Source: Pseudomonadota bacterium (lineage in GTDB: Bacteria > Pseudomonadota > Alphaproteobacteria > Rhizobiales > Hyphomicrobiaceae). From it: a DNA stretch of 28,537 bases. The DNA is taken from contig JAEYPL010000234.1 in NCBI GenBank assembly GCA_023410905.1, forward strand, positions 1 through 28,537, in the 5' to 3' direction. Under the pieces are notes generated by a model. That model was not told the DNA's origin. It ran no database searches and saw only the letters and a program-made list of their open reading frames with translations. Shown here piece by piece: positions 8,483 to 16,273 of the stretch (position 1 is its first letter; each line of letters begins with the position of its first letter). Made by a program: the position numbers and the translations under genes.

Positions 8483-9412
8483 ATGTTCGACTGGAATGAT
8501 CTGCGCTACCTGCTGGCCATCGCGCGCGAAGGCAGCACGCTGTCGGCGGCGAAGGCCCTGGGCGTCAGCCAACCGACGGTGCAGCGGCGCCTTGCTGCGC
8601 TCGAGGAGCGCATCGAGCGCAAGCTCGTCGAGCATAATCCGACGGGCTACCGCTTGACCGAGCTCGGCAAGGCGCTTCTCCCGCACGCCGTCGACGTCGA
8701 GCGATCCGTCGAGGCGTTCCAGCGGCAGCTCATGTCGGCGGGGGAGGAGCTGACGGGAACGCTGCGGGTGACCTGCCCGGAAGGGTTGGCGTCGCGGCTG
8801 CTTGCGCCGGTGCTCGAGGCCTTCCGCGAGAAGCATCCCGGGCTGCGTGTTGATCTCATTATGACGGATCGCCGTTTGGATCTCGCTAAGGGAGAGGCCG
8901 AGGTGGCGCTGCGCATTCATGAGCCCGGAGATGATCAGCTCATTGCGCGCAGGATCGCCAATTCGCCGTGGGCTGTGTTCGCGAGCCGGTCCTACATCAA
9001 GCGCCACAGCCGGCCGCAACGATGGGAGGACCTCGACCAGCACGCGATCATCGAGTTTGCCGGAGAACTTGCCGACAATCACGCGGCGCGCTGGCTCCGC
9101 GAAGTGGCACCGAAGGCAACGATCGCGATCCGCGCCAATTCGATGTTGGGTGTGCTGGCAGCCGTAAAGTCAGGCGCCGGCTTGGCGCCGTTGCCGATGC
9201 TGCTGGGCGGGGCGGAGGACGGTCTCGAGCCGGTGCTGGAGTCGATCCCAGAGATCGACACCAAGCTCTACCTGGTCATCCACGCGGACCTCAAGCGCAC
9301 GCCCCGCGTGCGCGCGTTCTGCGACTTCGTGGTTGCTGAAATGGCGCGTTTGCGCCCGCTCATCACAGGTACCGCAAATCAGCGGACCTCTGTGCCAACC
9401 GAAGAGGAGTAG
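8483..9412 (+). CDS. LysR family transcriptional regulator
   Basis: A 309-residue regulator. The first ~60 residues form the winged helix-turn-helix: MFDWNDLRYLLAIAREGS, then LSAAKALGVSQPTVQRRLAAL. The effector-binding domain follows from about residue 88 (LTGTLRVTCPEGLASRLLAP). It is divergent from the Tat-exported cupin gene, the usual layout of a LysR regulator and its target. The open frame extends upstream to 8378, but the family always starts at this ATG. An imperfect GTTC-N12-GAAC inverted repeat lies at 8449-8468 in the leader and might be a binding site. Confidence 0.9.
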   Translation: MFDWNDLRYLLAIAREGSTLSAAKALGVSQPTVQRRLAALEERIERKLVEHNPTGYRLTELGKALLPHAVDVERSVEAFQRQLMSAGEELTGTLRVTCPEGLASRLLAPVLEAFREKHPGLRVDLIMTDRRLDLAKGEAEVALRIHEPGDDQLIARRIANSPWAVFASRSYIKRHSRPQRWEDLDQHAIIEFAGELADNHAARWLREVAPKATIAIRANSMLGVLAAVKSGAGLAPLPMLLGGAEDGLEPVLESIPEIDTKLYLVIHADLKRTPRVRAFCDFVVAEMARLRPLITGTANQRTSVPTEEE

Positions 9413-9450
9413 GTGGGCGCGTCAAGTCGCGGGGTGATGCGCATTCTCAC

Positions 9451-9923
9451 TCAATAGAGCGCGCCGTGAGCGCCAAGCATTCCTGCGGCGACGGTGACCA
9501 AACTGGCAGTTAACAGGACAACGTGGAGGCGAAGCACGAGGCGGAACGTGCCGTCCGGATCACGCGTGGCACGCTCATGGAACCAGCGGTGCAGGAATAG
9601 CGGCTCGGCGAGGAACAGGACGACCGTAAAATTGCCCAGACGGCGACCATGGCATGCATCCACCAGAACCGCGGATCGGCGAAGCGGTCCCAGGCGGCAA
9701 GGCGATGCGTCATCCAGAACCCGCTGGCACCGGCCAGCACCGTCGAGATGCGGGCCTGGAAGGCGAAGCGGCCCTCGATCAGCTCGAACAGTGTGAGTCG
9801 CTCGGACGCTGGGACGGTCCGGATCAATCCAGGCAGTAGCACCAATGTCACCATCGAGACGCCGCCGATCCAGTGCACGATGGCGAGGACATGCAGCGCC
9901 CGTGCGATGGTGAGATCATCCAT
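9451..9923 (-). pseudogene. Frameshifted CopD-like/DUF2269-like membrane protein gene
   Basis: Two minus-strand frames together make one protein of about 157 residues. The first runs from MDDLTIARALHVLAIVHWIGG through WWMHAMVAVWAI (start at 9923). The sense then continues in another frame as FTVVLFLAEPLFLHRWFHE and ends with VTVAAGMLGAHGALY at 9451. The shift lies near 9620. The layout, His-rich first helix and EPLFLHRWF segment resemble small integral membrane proteins of the CopD/DUF2269 type. Either the gene is broken or there is a base-calling error. Confidence 0.75.
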
Positions 9924-9948
9924 GATGGAGCCTGCTCTTGGCGTTGAT

Positions 9949-10147
9949 CTAGGTGCGCCCGGCCGCAGCCTTGCGCAGCGCCTTCAGTTCCTCGAACCGC
10001 TTTGTGACGTCGCGCATGATTGCACCCATGCCGGTGATTGCCCCGTGCTGGTCGCGGAACGGCAGGATTGAGAACTCGACCGAGAGGCGCGTGCCGTCCT
10101 TGCGCAGCGCGGATCGCGGCTCATGTGCGCTTACCTTCCATAGACCG
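9949..10147 (-). pseudogene. C-terminal stub of a PAS-domain protein
   Basis: The minus frame ending in TAG at 9949-9951 encodes about 63 residues with the sequence style of a PAS domain end: ALRKDGTRLSVEFSILPF, DQHGAITGMGAIMRDVTKRF and EELKALRKAAAGRT. No start codon or N-terminal half is present. Its upstream edge overlaps the 3' end of the neighbouring membrane protein gene in a different frame, so the stub looks like the remainder of a deletion. Related PAS proteins sense redox or ligands, but nothing functional is left here. Confidence 0.75.
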
Positions 10148-10570
10148 GATCGCCACGATTCCGGCAGGCAGGATCAAGGCCAGTCGCAGGGCTTCGAGCG
10201 CGATGTAGAGGTTGTGCGCCTGGCTCGGCAGCACGCTGTCTCCTGCCATGATGCGCAGCACGCGGGCGTCAAGTTGGGGCCGCAGCACGAAGGTTTCCGC
10301 TGCGAGGACAACCGTGCTGACGACAATGAGCGTTCCAACAAGGCCGCGGCCACGCGCACCCGAGCGCCAGGCGACGGCGAGCATTGCCATGACACCGGCG
10401 ACAAAGCTCCATTCGATCCAGGCAAGGACATGGAACGTCCAGCGGCCGACATCGAGGGCCTGAGCCATGGGCAGGCTCGGCGCCAGGAACTTCGCCGGCG
10501 TCGCGACAAAAGACACGCCGGCCAGGACCCCGGCCCAGATGAAGAGTGTGGCCGCGAGTGTCCGTGTCAT
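10121..10570 (-). CDS. Four-helix membrane protein, unknown function
   Basis: A 149-residue protein with four hydrophobic segments: LAATLFIWAGVLAGVSFVA, TFHVLAWIEWSFVAGVMAML, LVGTLIVVSTVVLAAETF and ALRLALILPAGIVAI. A conserved-looking FVATPAKF follows helix 1. I do not recognise a named family. Its ATG overlaps the stop of the DUF1971 gene by four bases (ATGA), so the two are translationally coupled and share the NsrR-like operator upstream. A role in the response to nitric oxide is inferred from that context only. Confidence 0.8.
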   Translation of the reverse strand: MTRTLAATLFIWAGVLAGVSFVATPAKFLAPSLPMAQALDVGRWTFHVLAWIEWSFVAGVMAMLAVAWRSGARGRGLVGTLIVVSTVVLAAETFVLRPQLDARVLRIMAGDSVLPSQAHNLYIALEALRLALILPAGIVAIRSMEGKRT

Positions 10571-10896
10571 GGGGCGGCCCCTGCGCGATGGAACTCGACG
10601 AGGAAGGTGCTGTCGGGATCGAGCAATTCGACATGATGGCGGGCTTCCGGCTCGATCACGGCGGTTTCGCCGCGCGCGATCAACGCTGTCTCAAGCACCG
10701 CCCCATCGAGACAGTAGCGGACGCGGCCACGCAGCACGCGCAGCAGACCCCATACCCCGGCCTTCGTGTTGTGAGCGCGCAGCAGCGCCGCCGGCACGCT
10801 CTCAGGCGTGAACGTCGCCGTGCTCCTGTAGCAGACCAGTCCCGGCGGTAGTGTGGTTGAGATCCGTGTCATGCCGTGCACCTCGATAAGCATCAA
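10567..10896 (-). CDS. DUF1971 cupin-like protein (TehB N-domain-like)
   Basis: The 109-residue product matches DUF1971: LPPGLVCYRSTATFTPESVP, then LRAHNTKAGVWGLLRVLRG and EPEARHHVELLDPD and a final FLVEFHR. The same domain is fused to the N-terminus of some TehB methyltransferases associated with tellurite resistance, and stand-alone copies are common in denitrification and NO-response loci. The start is uncertain: the first ATG gives MMLIEVHGMTRIS, and the inner ATG (MTRIS) is also possible. The gene lies immediately downstream of the NsrR-like palindrome at 10913-10935. Confidence 0.85.
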   Translation of the reverse strand: MMLIEVHGMTRISTTLPPGLVCYRSTATFTPESVPAALLRAHNTKAGVWGLLRVLRGRVRYCLDGAVLETALIARGETAVIEPEARHHVELLDPDSTFLVEFHRAGAAP

Positions 10897-10912
10897 TCTT
10901 GAGTTCCCTTAA

Positions 10913-10935
10913 AAGATATGTCAATAATACATCTT
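10913..10935. promoter_or_regulatory. NsrR-like operator between DUF1971 gene and nsrR
   Basis: A 23-bp imperfect palindrome begins AAGAT and ends ATCTT; 8 of 11 base pairs around the centre at 10924 are complementary. The length, the AAGAT...ATCTT ends and the AT-rich middle match the known NsrR recognition pattern (AAGATGYATTT-type half sites). It lies 17 bases upstream of the DUF1971 start and 27 bases upstream of the nsrR-like start, so one site could control both directions. Confidence 0.75.
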
Positions 10936-10961
10936 TAACCTGTGCCGCGACGGACTAGCAC

Positions 10962-11400
10962 ATGCAGCTGACCAAATTTTGCGATTACGCTGCGCGTGCT
11001 GATGTACGCGCACGCCGCCGGCGATCGCCTGGTCACGATCGATGAGATCGCAGCGTCCTACCGCATCTCCGGCGCGCATCTCATGAAAGTGGTCAATGCA
11101 CTGACACGGGCTGGCTTCCTGACGGCCGTGCGCGGAAGATCTGGCGGGCTCAAGCTGGCCAAGCCAGCAGAGGAGATCAGCCTCGGCGAGGTGGTGCGCA
11201 CGACCGAACCCGATTTCGCGCTCGTCGAATGCTTCGCGACGGGTAATCAATGCGTCATCACCCGCTGCTGCCGTCTGGCCGCCGTGATCGACGAAGCGCT
11301 CGATGCCTTCCTCGGTGTCCTCGACCAACACACGCTAGCGAGCGTCACCCTGAAACCGAGAGACTTCCGCGCGATGCTGTCGGCAGAAAGTAGGCGCTGA
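10962..11400 (+). pseudogene. nsrR: NsrR-type Rrf2 regulator gene with a 5' frameshift
   Basis: NsrR is an iron-sulfur repressor that senses nitric oxide. Translation from ATG 10962 gives MQLTKFCDYAA, the expected N-terminus, but the frame breaks at about 10995. The following frame gives VLMYAHAAGDRLVTIDEIA, the helix-turn-helix (AHLMKVVNALTRAGF) and the cluster-binding segment ECFATGNQCVITRCCRL. The usual N-terminus reads DYALRVLMY, so two bases seem to be lost where GCGCGTGCTG stands. A GTG at 10996 could start a shortened protein of 134 residues, but it would lack the first helix. Either the repressor is inactive and its targets are constitutive, or this is a sequence error. The stop is at 11398-11400. 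Confidence 0.82.
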
Positions 11401-11428
11401 TGATGGAGGTGCAATCGCGGCAGAAGGA

Positions 11429-12400
11429 TCAATCAGAAGCGGTCGGCGTCACTCCAGCAGATGTCAGGAAATCAGCTACACGCGAGCGCACTTCACGAGT
11501 GTGACCGACCAGCAGGTGACCGCCTGTTTCGTAGACAACAAGCCTGGCGTTGGGGATGGCGGCCGCCGCGAACTCGGCTGCGGGCAACGTGTTGAACAGG
11601 TCGTCGCGTGCCGAAATGATCAGGGTGGGTGTGCGGATCTGCTCCAGCGGCGGGCGAATGAGGGGTGGATCACTATCGATGTTGATTCCTTGAAATCGCA
11701 GTGACAGCGGCTGGATGCTGCGAACGATACGAGTCGCGCGATCCTGATCGGCCTTCGATGCCGCCGCAACGACTTCCGATGGGACACCGATAAATCGGGT
11801 CAGGACTGCGGGTGAGGTTTTCTCTATTACCCACCAGGCCAAATCGGCGCCGGCATTGACCAGCCAGAAAGCAAACCGGCTCGCCCGGCTCGGTTCGATG
11901 GCGACCGGGCTCGCCGGGGCATAGGTTCCAGGCACGATCAGGACGACTGCTGCAACGCGGTCGGGATGGCGCAGCGTCAGCTCGATGGCTGAGCGCGCTC
12001 CCGCTGAAATTCCGACGACAATCGCCTTGTCGACGTTCAAGTGGGTCAGCAACGCCGCGTGCGCGTCCGCCTGGGCGGCAGGCGAAGAGTTGGCCGGCAC
12101 TGGTGTGCTGAGATAGCCGAACCGCGATGGCGCGATGATGCGAAACCCGTCGCCGAGCAACTCTGCGGCATTGGCAAGGCCTTGATCCAACCCGCCGCCG
12201 GCCCCGTGGATCGACAGCAGTGGCATGCCGCTGCCCGTCTCGGCGTACTCGATCAATCCAGCCTTCGTGGCTGCGAGCTTGGCCCCCACTCTGACAGCAG
12301 CCCGCGCGCCCTGCAGGTCGGCTCGGTAGGCGCGGAGCACAACCGCCCCGGCTGCGAGAACGGCGGCCAACGCAATCGAGACCAGGGATATCCAGATCAT
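11429..12400 (-). CDS. Alpha/beta hydrolase with N-terminal membrane anchor
   Basis: The protein has an N-terminal membrane anchor (ISLVSIALAAVLAAGAVVL) followed by an alpha/beta hydrolase fold. Visible features are the HGAGGG oxyanion region, the nucleophile elbow VVGISAGAR (Ser at about 132 from this start), an ISARDDLFNT segment holding the likely acid, and GGHLLVGH with the catalytic His. The active site should face the periplasm if the anchor is uncleaved. The frame can be extended to a TTG at 12511 (360 residues), but that would overlap the FNR-like box at 12498-12511; the ATG at 12400 sits directly before the hydrophobic anchor. The substrate is unknown. Confidence 0.8.
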   Translation of the reverse strand: MIWISLVSIALAAVLAAGAVVLRAYRADLQGARAAVRVGAKLAATKAGLIEYAETGSGMPLLSIHGAGGGLDQGLANAAELLGDGFRIIAPSRFGYLSTPVPANSSPAAQADAHAALLTHLNVDKAIVVGISAGARSAIELTLRHPDRVAAVVLIVPGTYAPASPVAIEPSRASRFAFWLVNAGADLAWWVIEKTSPAVLTRFIGVPSEVVAAASKADQDRATRIVRSIQPLSLRFQGINIDSDPPLIRPPLEQIRTPTLIISARDDLFNTLPAAEFAAAAIPNARLVVYETGGHLLVGHTREVRSRVADFLTSAGVTPTASD

Positions 12401-12497
12401 GGCGGTGATCAGTTTGGTAGCGGTTTGGCCCACAATGTCCTTGGGGAGACCCGGGGCAGGCCGTGCGGCATCGCACCTCCAATATGCAGTCTGGTCC

Positions 12498-12511
12498 TTG
12501 ATCTTGCTCAA
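12498..12511 (+). promoter_or_regulatory. FNR/Anr-type box
   Basis: TTGATCTTGCTCAA matches the FNR/Anr consensus TTGAT-N4-ATCAA at 9 of 10 fixed positions. A -10-like TGTTAT lies at 12534-12539. If transcription starts near 12546 the box is centred at -41.5, the classic position for activation by FNR. The gene at 12581 would then be induced at low oxygen. Confidence 0.65.
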
Positions 12512-12580
12512 TTCACAGGTGATCGACCTTGGTTGTTATCGGGCGCAGGATTGGGGCGAGGTGTCCATGAGGGAGAGATC

Positions 12581-12994
12581 ATGAAGCGTGCGGCTTGGGC
12601 AGGCCTAGCCTACTTCGGCATCGTGTTCGCGGCAGGTTTCGGGCTTGGCGTGCTCCGTGTGCTCGTCCTGGCCCCGAGCGTAGGCGAGATCGCCGCCGTG
12701 GTCATTGAACTGCCGGTCATTTTGGCGGCGTCGTGGGTGGTCTGCCGCTGGCTGATCAAGCGCTTGGACGTGCCCAAGGATTTGACTGCACGCTTGATCA
12801 TGGGTGGGCTTGCCTTGGTGGTTCTGTTAGGCGCCGAGGCGGGTGTCTCGGTGCTCGGCTTCGGGCGCACGCTGTCAGCGCATCTGGAACAGCACCGGCA
12901 CCTTCCCGCCCTGATCGGACTGCTGGGACAAGTCGTTTTCGCGTCGTTCCCGGTTCTGCAGCGAACGAACGACATCGAGCATCGGCCTTCATAG
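12581..12994 (+). CDS. Four-helix membrane protein, unknown function, probable FNR target
   Basis: The 137-residue product has four hydrophobic segments: AGLAYFGIVFAAGFGLGVLR, IAAVVIELPVILAASWVVC, LIMGGLALVVLLGAEAGVSV and LIGLLGQVVFASFPVL. It starts MKRAAWAGLAYF after a GGGAGAG ribosome-binding site; the longer frame upstream is antisense to the hydrolase gene and is not used. I know similar short membrane proteins as conserved hypotheticals only. The FNR-type box upstream ties it to anaerobic or denitrifying growth. Confidence 0.8.
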   Translation: MKRAAWAGLAYFGIVFAAGFGLGVLRVLVLAPSVGEIAAVVIELPVILAASWVVCRWLIKRLDVPKDLTARLIMGGLALVVLLGAEAGVSVLGFGRTLSAHLEQHRHLPALIGLLGQVVFASFPVLQRTNDIEHRPS

Positions 12995-13430
12995 GATCAT
13001 GGTATGCGACTGCCCGAGGGTCCAAGCCTCCGCTTCCGATAACGACCGAATCCGGCATCCGTCGATGACCTCAATCCGAGGCTGTGAACTTCCGAGCCGT
13101 CATGGCACGCTGTGAGTGTGCTTCCCCAGCATCATCGAGCTGCGTGGGTGTCCGGCCATCCTTGCCCAGCACCACCTGCCTATCGCCAGCGGCGTCGGAT
13201 CGGAACTGCTGCACAGATCAAGGGTCGGTGTGACGCGAAGCGTGCCGGTATCGCGTCAATTGAGCCGGTCTCGCTCGGGCTCCCGCTCTCTGCCGCGCTC
13301 GTGGTGGCGACCTCTACTTTAGCCGGGCCGGTGTCCTGGTGGTTGGCTCCGCGATTGCGTGCACGTTACTGGCGCAGCACGCGCCGCGATAGTTTGGCGG
13401 ATAGAGCACTTGATATGTTGTCGTAACCGG
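12995..13430. other. Intergenic stretch, no gene recognised
   Basis: Roughly 440 bases. A weak GTG-initiated frame (13112-13426) would encode a product ending in a hydrophobic segment near PLSAALVVATSTLAGPVSWW, possibly a membrane-protein remnant, but it lacks a ribosome-binding site and any recognisable family. Confidence 0.4.
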
Positions 13431-13914
13431 ATGAGCGTTGCGAGGGTGGGGTCCGATGAGCCGGTGATTGGCCAGTGGCTCTCTAGCATGCTTGCTGGAA
13501 CTTCTTCTCTCGCACAGCCTCCAGTCTTCTGATCAGCAACTAGAAAGGGAGCGAGCGATCGCCCAGCAGAAGTGCGGGGTGTGTCATGCTATCGCCACCG
13601 AGGACCAGCCACCACATGCTATTGTCGTCCCGTTCCGTGAACTTCATACGCTCGACCCGATCGACATGTTGATGGAAGCGCGGAGCAGCGGCACCATCGC
13701 CGGACACGACGAGATGTCGAGTTTTCCGCTCTCACAGGACGATATGGGCGCGCTGCTGTCATATATTGACAGCTTTGCGCCGCCGAAACAGCTCACGTTG
13801 ACTCCAGAGTCTAGCAAGCCCGCGCGCAAACGCCCGAAGAAGTCCGCCGCACCCCAAGCAAATCCGCCCAAGAAGGCCGCATCCCGCAAGCGCTCCTCCA
13901 CGCGGCCGCGATAG
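13431..13914 (+). pseudogene. Mono-haem cytochrome c-like gene, probable 5' frameshift
   Basis: The haem motif CGVCH is clear in the frame ending at 13914, preceded by LERERAIAQQK and followed by a Met candidate in HDEMSSFPLSQDDMGALL. After the ~85-residue domain comes a tail of ~45 residues rich in Lys, Pro and Ala. This frame has no good start; its first candidate is TTG 13468. In another frame, ATG 13431 encodes a short product ending WLSSMLAGTSSLAQPPVF, which looks like the end of a signal peptide. A single indel near 13525 would join them to SLAQPP...SSDQQLERER. So the gene probably lost the link between its export signal and its haem domain, unless the read is wrong. A c-type cytochrome needs export for haem attachment. 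Confidence 0.6.
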
Positions 13915-13929
13915 CTCCGTTCGCGCTCC

Positions 13930-14235
13930 TCACGAATGCGAAGCGATCTCCCAGTCGCCGGGGAGGCTGTTGGCGAACCGATCATACGGGAATGATTGCA
14001 TCATGGGCGCCAACTCCAGCAGGACGCAGCGGAGAATGCTTTCGGTTGAACCGGCAAAATCCAACGCAGTCGCGAATTTCTGCGGCTCTAGCACCGATCT
14101 GCTCCTGATCCTGGCAGCGCGTTCTGCATAGCTCGGATGGCTGTCAAAGTGCTGGTTCCTGAAAATCCTGTCCTTCACCTTTCGGAATATTTCAAGCGAG
14201 CCGAGCAGCAAGATGCCGCCGCAGCAGCGCCTCAT
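13930..14235 (-). CDS. Hypothetical protein, coupled to the upstream gene
   Basis: A 101-residue frame on the minus strand. It contains ILLLGSLEIFRKVKDRIF followed by DSHPSYAERAARIRSRSV, which recalls the C-terminal region of M48-like metallopeptidases (SHPxxxxR), although no HExxH motif is present. Its ATG overlaps the TGA of the 14232-14639 gene by four bases, which supports real translation. It may equally be a truncated remnant of a longer protein. Confidence 0.45.
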   Translation of the reverse strand: MRRCCGGILLLGSLEIFRKVKDRIFRNQHFDSHPSYAERAARIRSRSVLEPQKFATALDFAGSTESILRCVLLELAPMMQSFPYDRFANSLPGDWEIASHS

Positions 14236-14639
14236 CGCGTGTCGATGGTTTGAATGGAGCTAGTGCGTGCGTTCCGGTCAGAGCGTAGGAGTTGAAGATG
14301 CGCCACCAAGACTTTGGCTGCATCAAACCCAGGTAGCGCGCCTGAGAGGGCGCGTCGAAGTCGCTCCAACCCAACCTCTGTGATCTTTGCTACGCCGGGA
14401 CTTGTCGTCGGCACATCCAGCAGGCGCATACGGTCCAACTCAAAGTGCGCAGCTATCTCCTCATTACTCCAGCCAGCGTTGCGGAAAGCCTGCCAAGTTG
14501 CCTCCCGCTGCTCCTCGGCTCCCGGCTCTCCATCGTCGAACGTCGACCACTCGTTGTCGCGAGCGCGGGCAAGCATTTGCCGCCAAAGATCGATAGCAAT
14601 GTGCGGTGCTCTGGTGGCGGCGGTCTTGTCTCTATTCAT
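14232..14639 (-). CDS. Hypothetical protein of 135 residues
   Basis: A hydrophilic product with a Trp-rich N-terminal half (LWRQMLARARDNEWSTFDDG) and a possible helix-turn-helix-like segment AGWSNEEIAAHFELDRMRL, then TEVGLERLRRAL. I do not recognise the family. A GGAGG lies too far upstream (~25 bases) to be convincing. The stop overlaps the start of the next gene as ATGA. Confidence 0.45.
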   Translation of the reverse strand: MNRDKTAATRAPHIAIDLWRQMLARARDNEWSTFDDGEPGAEEQREATWQAFRNAGWSNEEIAAHFELDRMRLLDVPTTSPGVAKITEVGLERLRRALSGALPGFDAAKVLVAHLQLLRSDRNARTSSIQTIDTR

Positions 14640-14744
14640 GGGCGCTGTGCATCAATCAAACTCGCCTCCGGGGCACAACCCGCAATGCGACCTCTGCTTC
14701 CGCAATCGAAGCCATTGCCAGCCCCTTCTTCGGGCCGCGGCCCC

Positions 14745-15058
14745 AGTCAGAATCTCGCCAAGAAGGCGCTCGCGAGCAAGCCACTTATCCAGGCACCTGA
14801 CCTCGGAAGCAGAGCCGGCAACGTGTTCCGAACATCCATGGTTCATTTGGTGAAAGAGCCTTGGCCGTGATATACGTGGCGAGCAAAGAGCACGTTCCCT
14901 CAATGCTTGAAGGCATCGGGGCGGAGTTCGGCCGCATCGGGTACGTTGCCGTCACCCGCGCACGCAACTTGTTCGTTCTGGCGGTGCCGGAGAATTGCCT
15001 GGCAGAGCTCGAGCCTTTACTCAAAAGCAAGGAGATTGAGAAGCCGGGCGCAAGGTGA
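14745..15058 (+). pseudogene. C-terminal remnant of a UvrD-type helicase
   Basis: The end of an SF1 helicase is present in two frames. One holds ALASKPLIQAPDL and VFRTSMVHLVKE, the segment before motif V. The next frame continues ALAVIYVASKEHVPSMLEG, then GRIGYVAVTRARNLFVLAVP, which is helicase motif VI (YVAVTRAR). A frameshift near 14858 separates them and no ATPase core (motifs I-IV) is present, so this is a dead fragment. Helicases of this type are often partners of nucleases in defence or recombination systems; the intact gene may have been replaced by the insertion of the sequence upstream. Confidence 0.8.
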
Positions 15059-15238
15059 GGGCTGATCCGACTCCATTGTGCTTCTTGACAACGCAGCCGC
15101 CTCTAGGCAATTTTCGCCTGTGCATGTGAGAATAAGGCGGCGCCCGGCACCTCGACGATTGCCGCTCTGAACAATCCAGCACCAGTCGTTACTGGTAAGG
15201 CTGACGAACATCCCGGAAACTATATTCGGAGGCGTGCG

Positions 15239-16273
15239 ATGCACGACACGGATGCGTTTGCGCGGATGCCAGCACTGGATTCGCATGCTGAGCAGCCGCC
15301 GCTTGCTGAAATGCTTCTTTCTTTCGAGAGAGAATGCGAGGTCGCCTACAGGGGCGAAATCTATCTCGTTCGCGACAATGGCTCTGTCTGTCGTCGGGCA
15401 CGTGAACATGCGCGACGACGGAGGCTCGATGAGGTCTGGACCTTCGGGGCCTTCAACCGGCACTCGGGCTACCTTGTGATTAGCGGTCAGGTGGTACACC
15501 GGATCGTCGCCGCGGCGTTTCATGGGCCGGGGCCGTCATCTGAGTACGTCGTCGATCACATCGACACGAACAGGCAGAACAATCGTCCTGACAATCTGCG
15601 GTGGGTGACGCGTCTCGAGAACATTCTTCTCAATCCGATCACGCTGGCGCGTATCGAGTTTGCCTATGGCTCGCTTGACGCGTTCTTCGCCAATCCCGGC
15701 GCGGCTCAAGTGCCCAACTGGGAATGGATGAGGACCGTCACCAAGGAAGAAGCACAGCAATGTAAGAAGCGCCTGCTGGGATGGGCGAAGAAGGGCCAGG
15801 TCAGAAAGGGCGGGAAGCTCGGCGAGTGGCTCTTCAAGCAGTCGCCGAAGCCGCCTGTCGTTGAGATTTCAGGACCGGCGCCGCGCGACAGACCATCGCT
15901 GACGGCGTCCGCTATACAGCGTCAATGGCGCACGCCGACCACGTTTCCGCAATGTCCCGCGACAGTGTCAGCGGAGGCGCTCAAAGCTTATCTAGACCGT
16001 CTGCCGAAAGGGGCGCTGTTTGCCAGCAACGCTCATGGCGACAGTTTGGTGGAGGAAGCGGCCATTGGCCCCGATGGCATCTTGTCGATCGTGTGCCGCG
16101 TGCCGAAGGGGATCAAGGACTGGACGCACGCGCGCGTATTTGTCGAAGGAGATGCCTTCTGTCATGCGGCAGGAGGGACCTTCTTCACGCTGCAGGGGGC
16201 GATGAAGGCGCATTGCAAGGCCATCGGTGCACCCTTTGATGCTTCCGAAGATAGTATCGATGACTATTGCTAA
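15239..16273 (+). CDS. HNH endonuclease domain protein
   Basis: The 344-residue protein has an HNH nuclease core at about residues 87-129: VVHRIVAAAFHGPGP, VVDHIDTNRQNNRPDNLRW and RLEN, with the expected DHID and NxxxNLR signature of the HNH_3 group. This resembles phage and mobile-element homing-type enzymes. The C-terminal ~200 residues are unusual: they include a basic linker (KKGQVRKGGKLGEW) and a distinct globular domain with KAYLDRLPKGALFASNAHG and SIVCRVPKGIKDW that I do not recognise. GGAGG at 15227-15231 supports the ATG at 15239. Confidence 0.85.
   Translation: MHDTDAFARMPALDSHAEQPPLAEMLLSFERECEVAYRGEIYLVRDNGSVCRRAREHARRRRLDEVWTFGAFNRHSGYLVISGQVVHRIVAAAFHGPGPSSEYVVDHIDTNRQNNRPDNLRWVTRLENILLNPITLARIEFAYGSLDAFFANPGAAQVPNWEWMRTVTKEEAQQCKKRLLGWAKKGQVRKGGKLGEWLFKQSPKPPVVEISGPAPRDRPSLTASAIQRQWRTPTTFPQCPATVSAEALKAYLDRLPKGALFASNAHGDSLVEEAAIGPDGILSIVCRVPKGIKDWTHARVFVEGDAFCHAAGGTFFTLQGAMKAHCKAIGAPFDASEDSIDDYC

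Noticed and set aside
10899..10912. TTGAGTTCCCTTAA as a second FNR-type box upstream of nsrR
   Set aside because: It has three mismatches in the fixed positions of TTGAT-N4-ATCAA and lies right beside the better-supported NsrR-like palindrome.
12401..12511. N-terminal extension of the hydrolase from a TTG at 12511
   Set aside because: It would overlap the FNR-type box, has no ribosome-binding site and adds 37 residues before the membrane anchor that look random.
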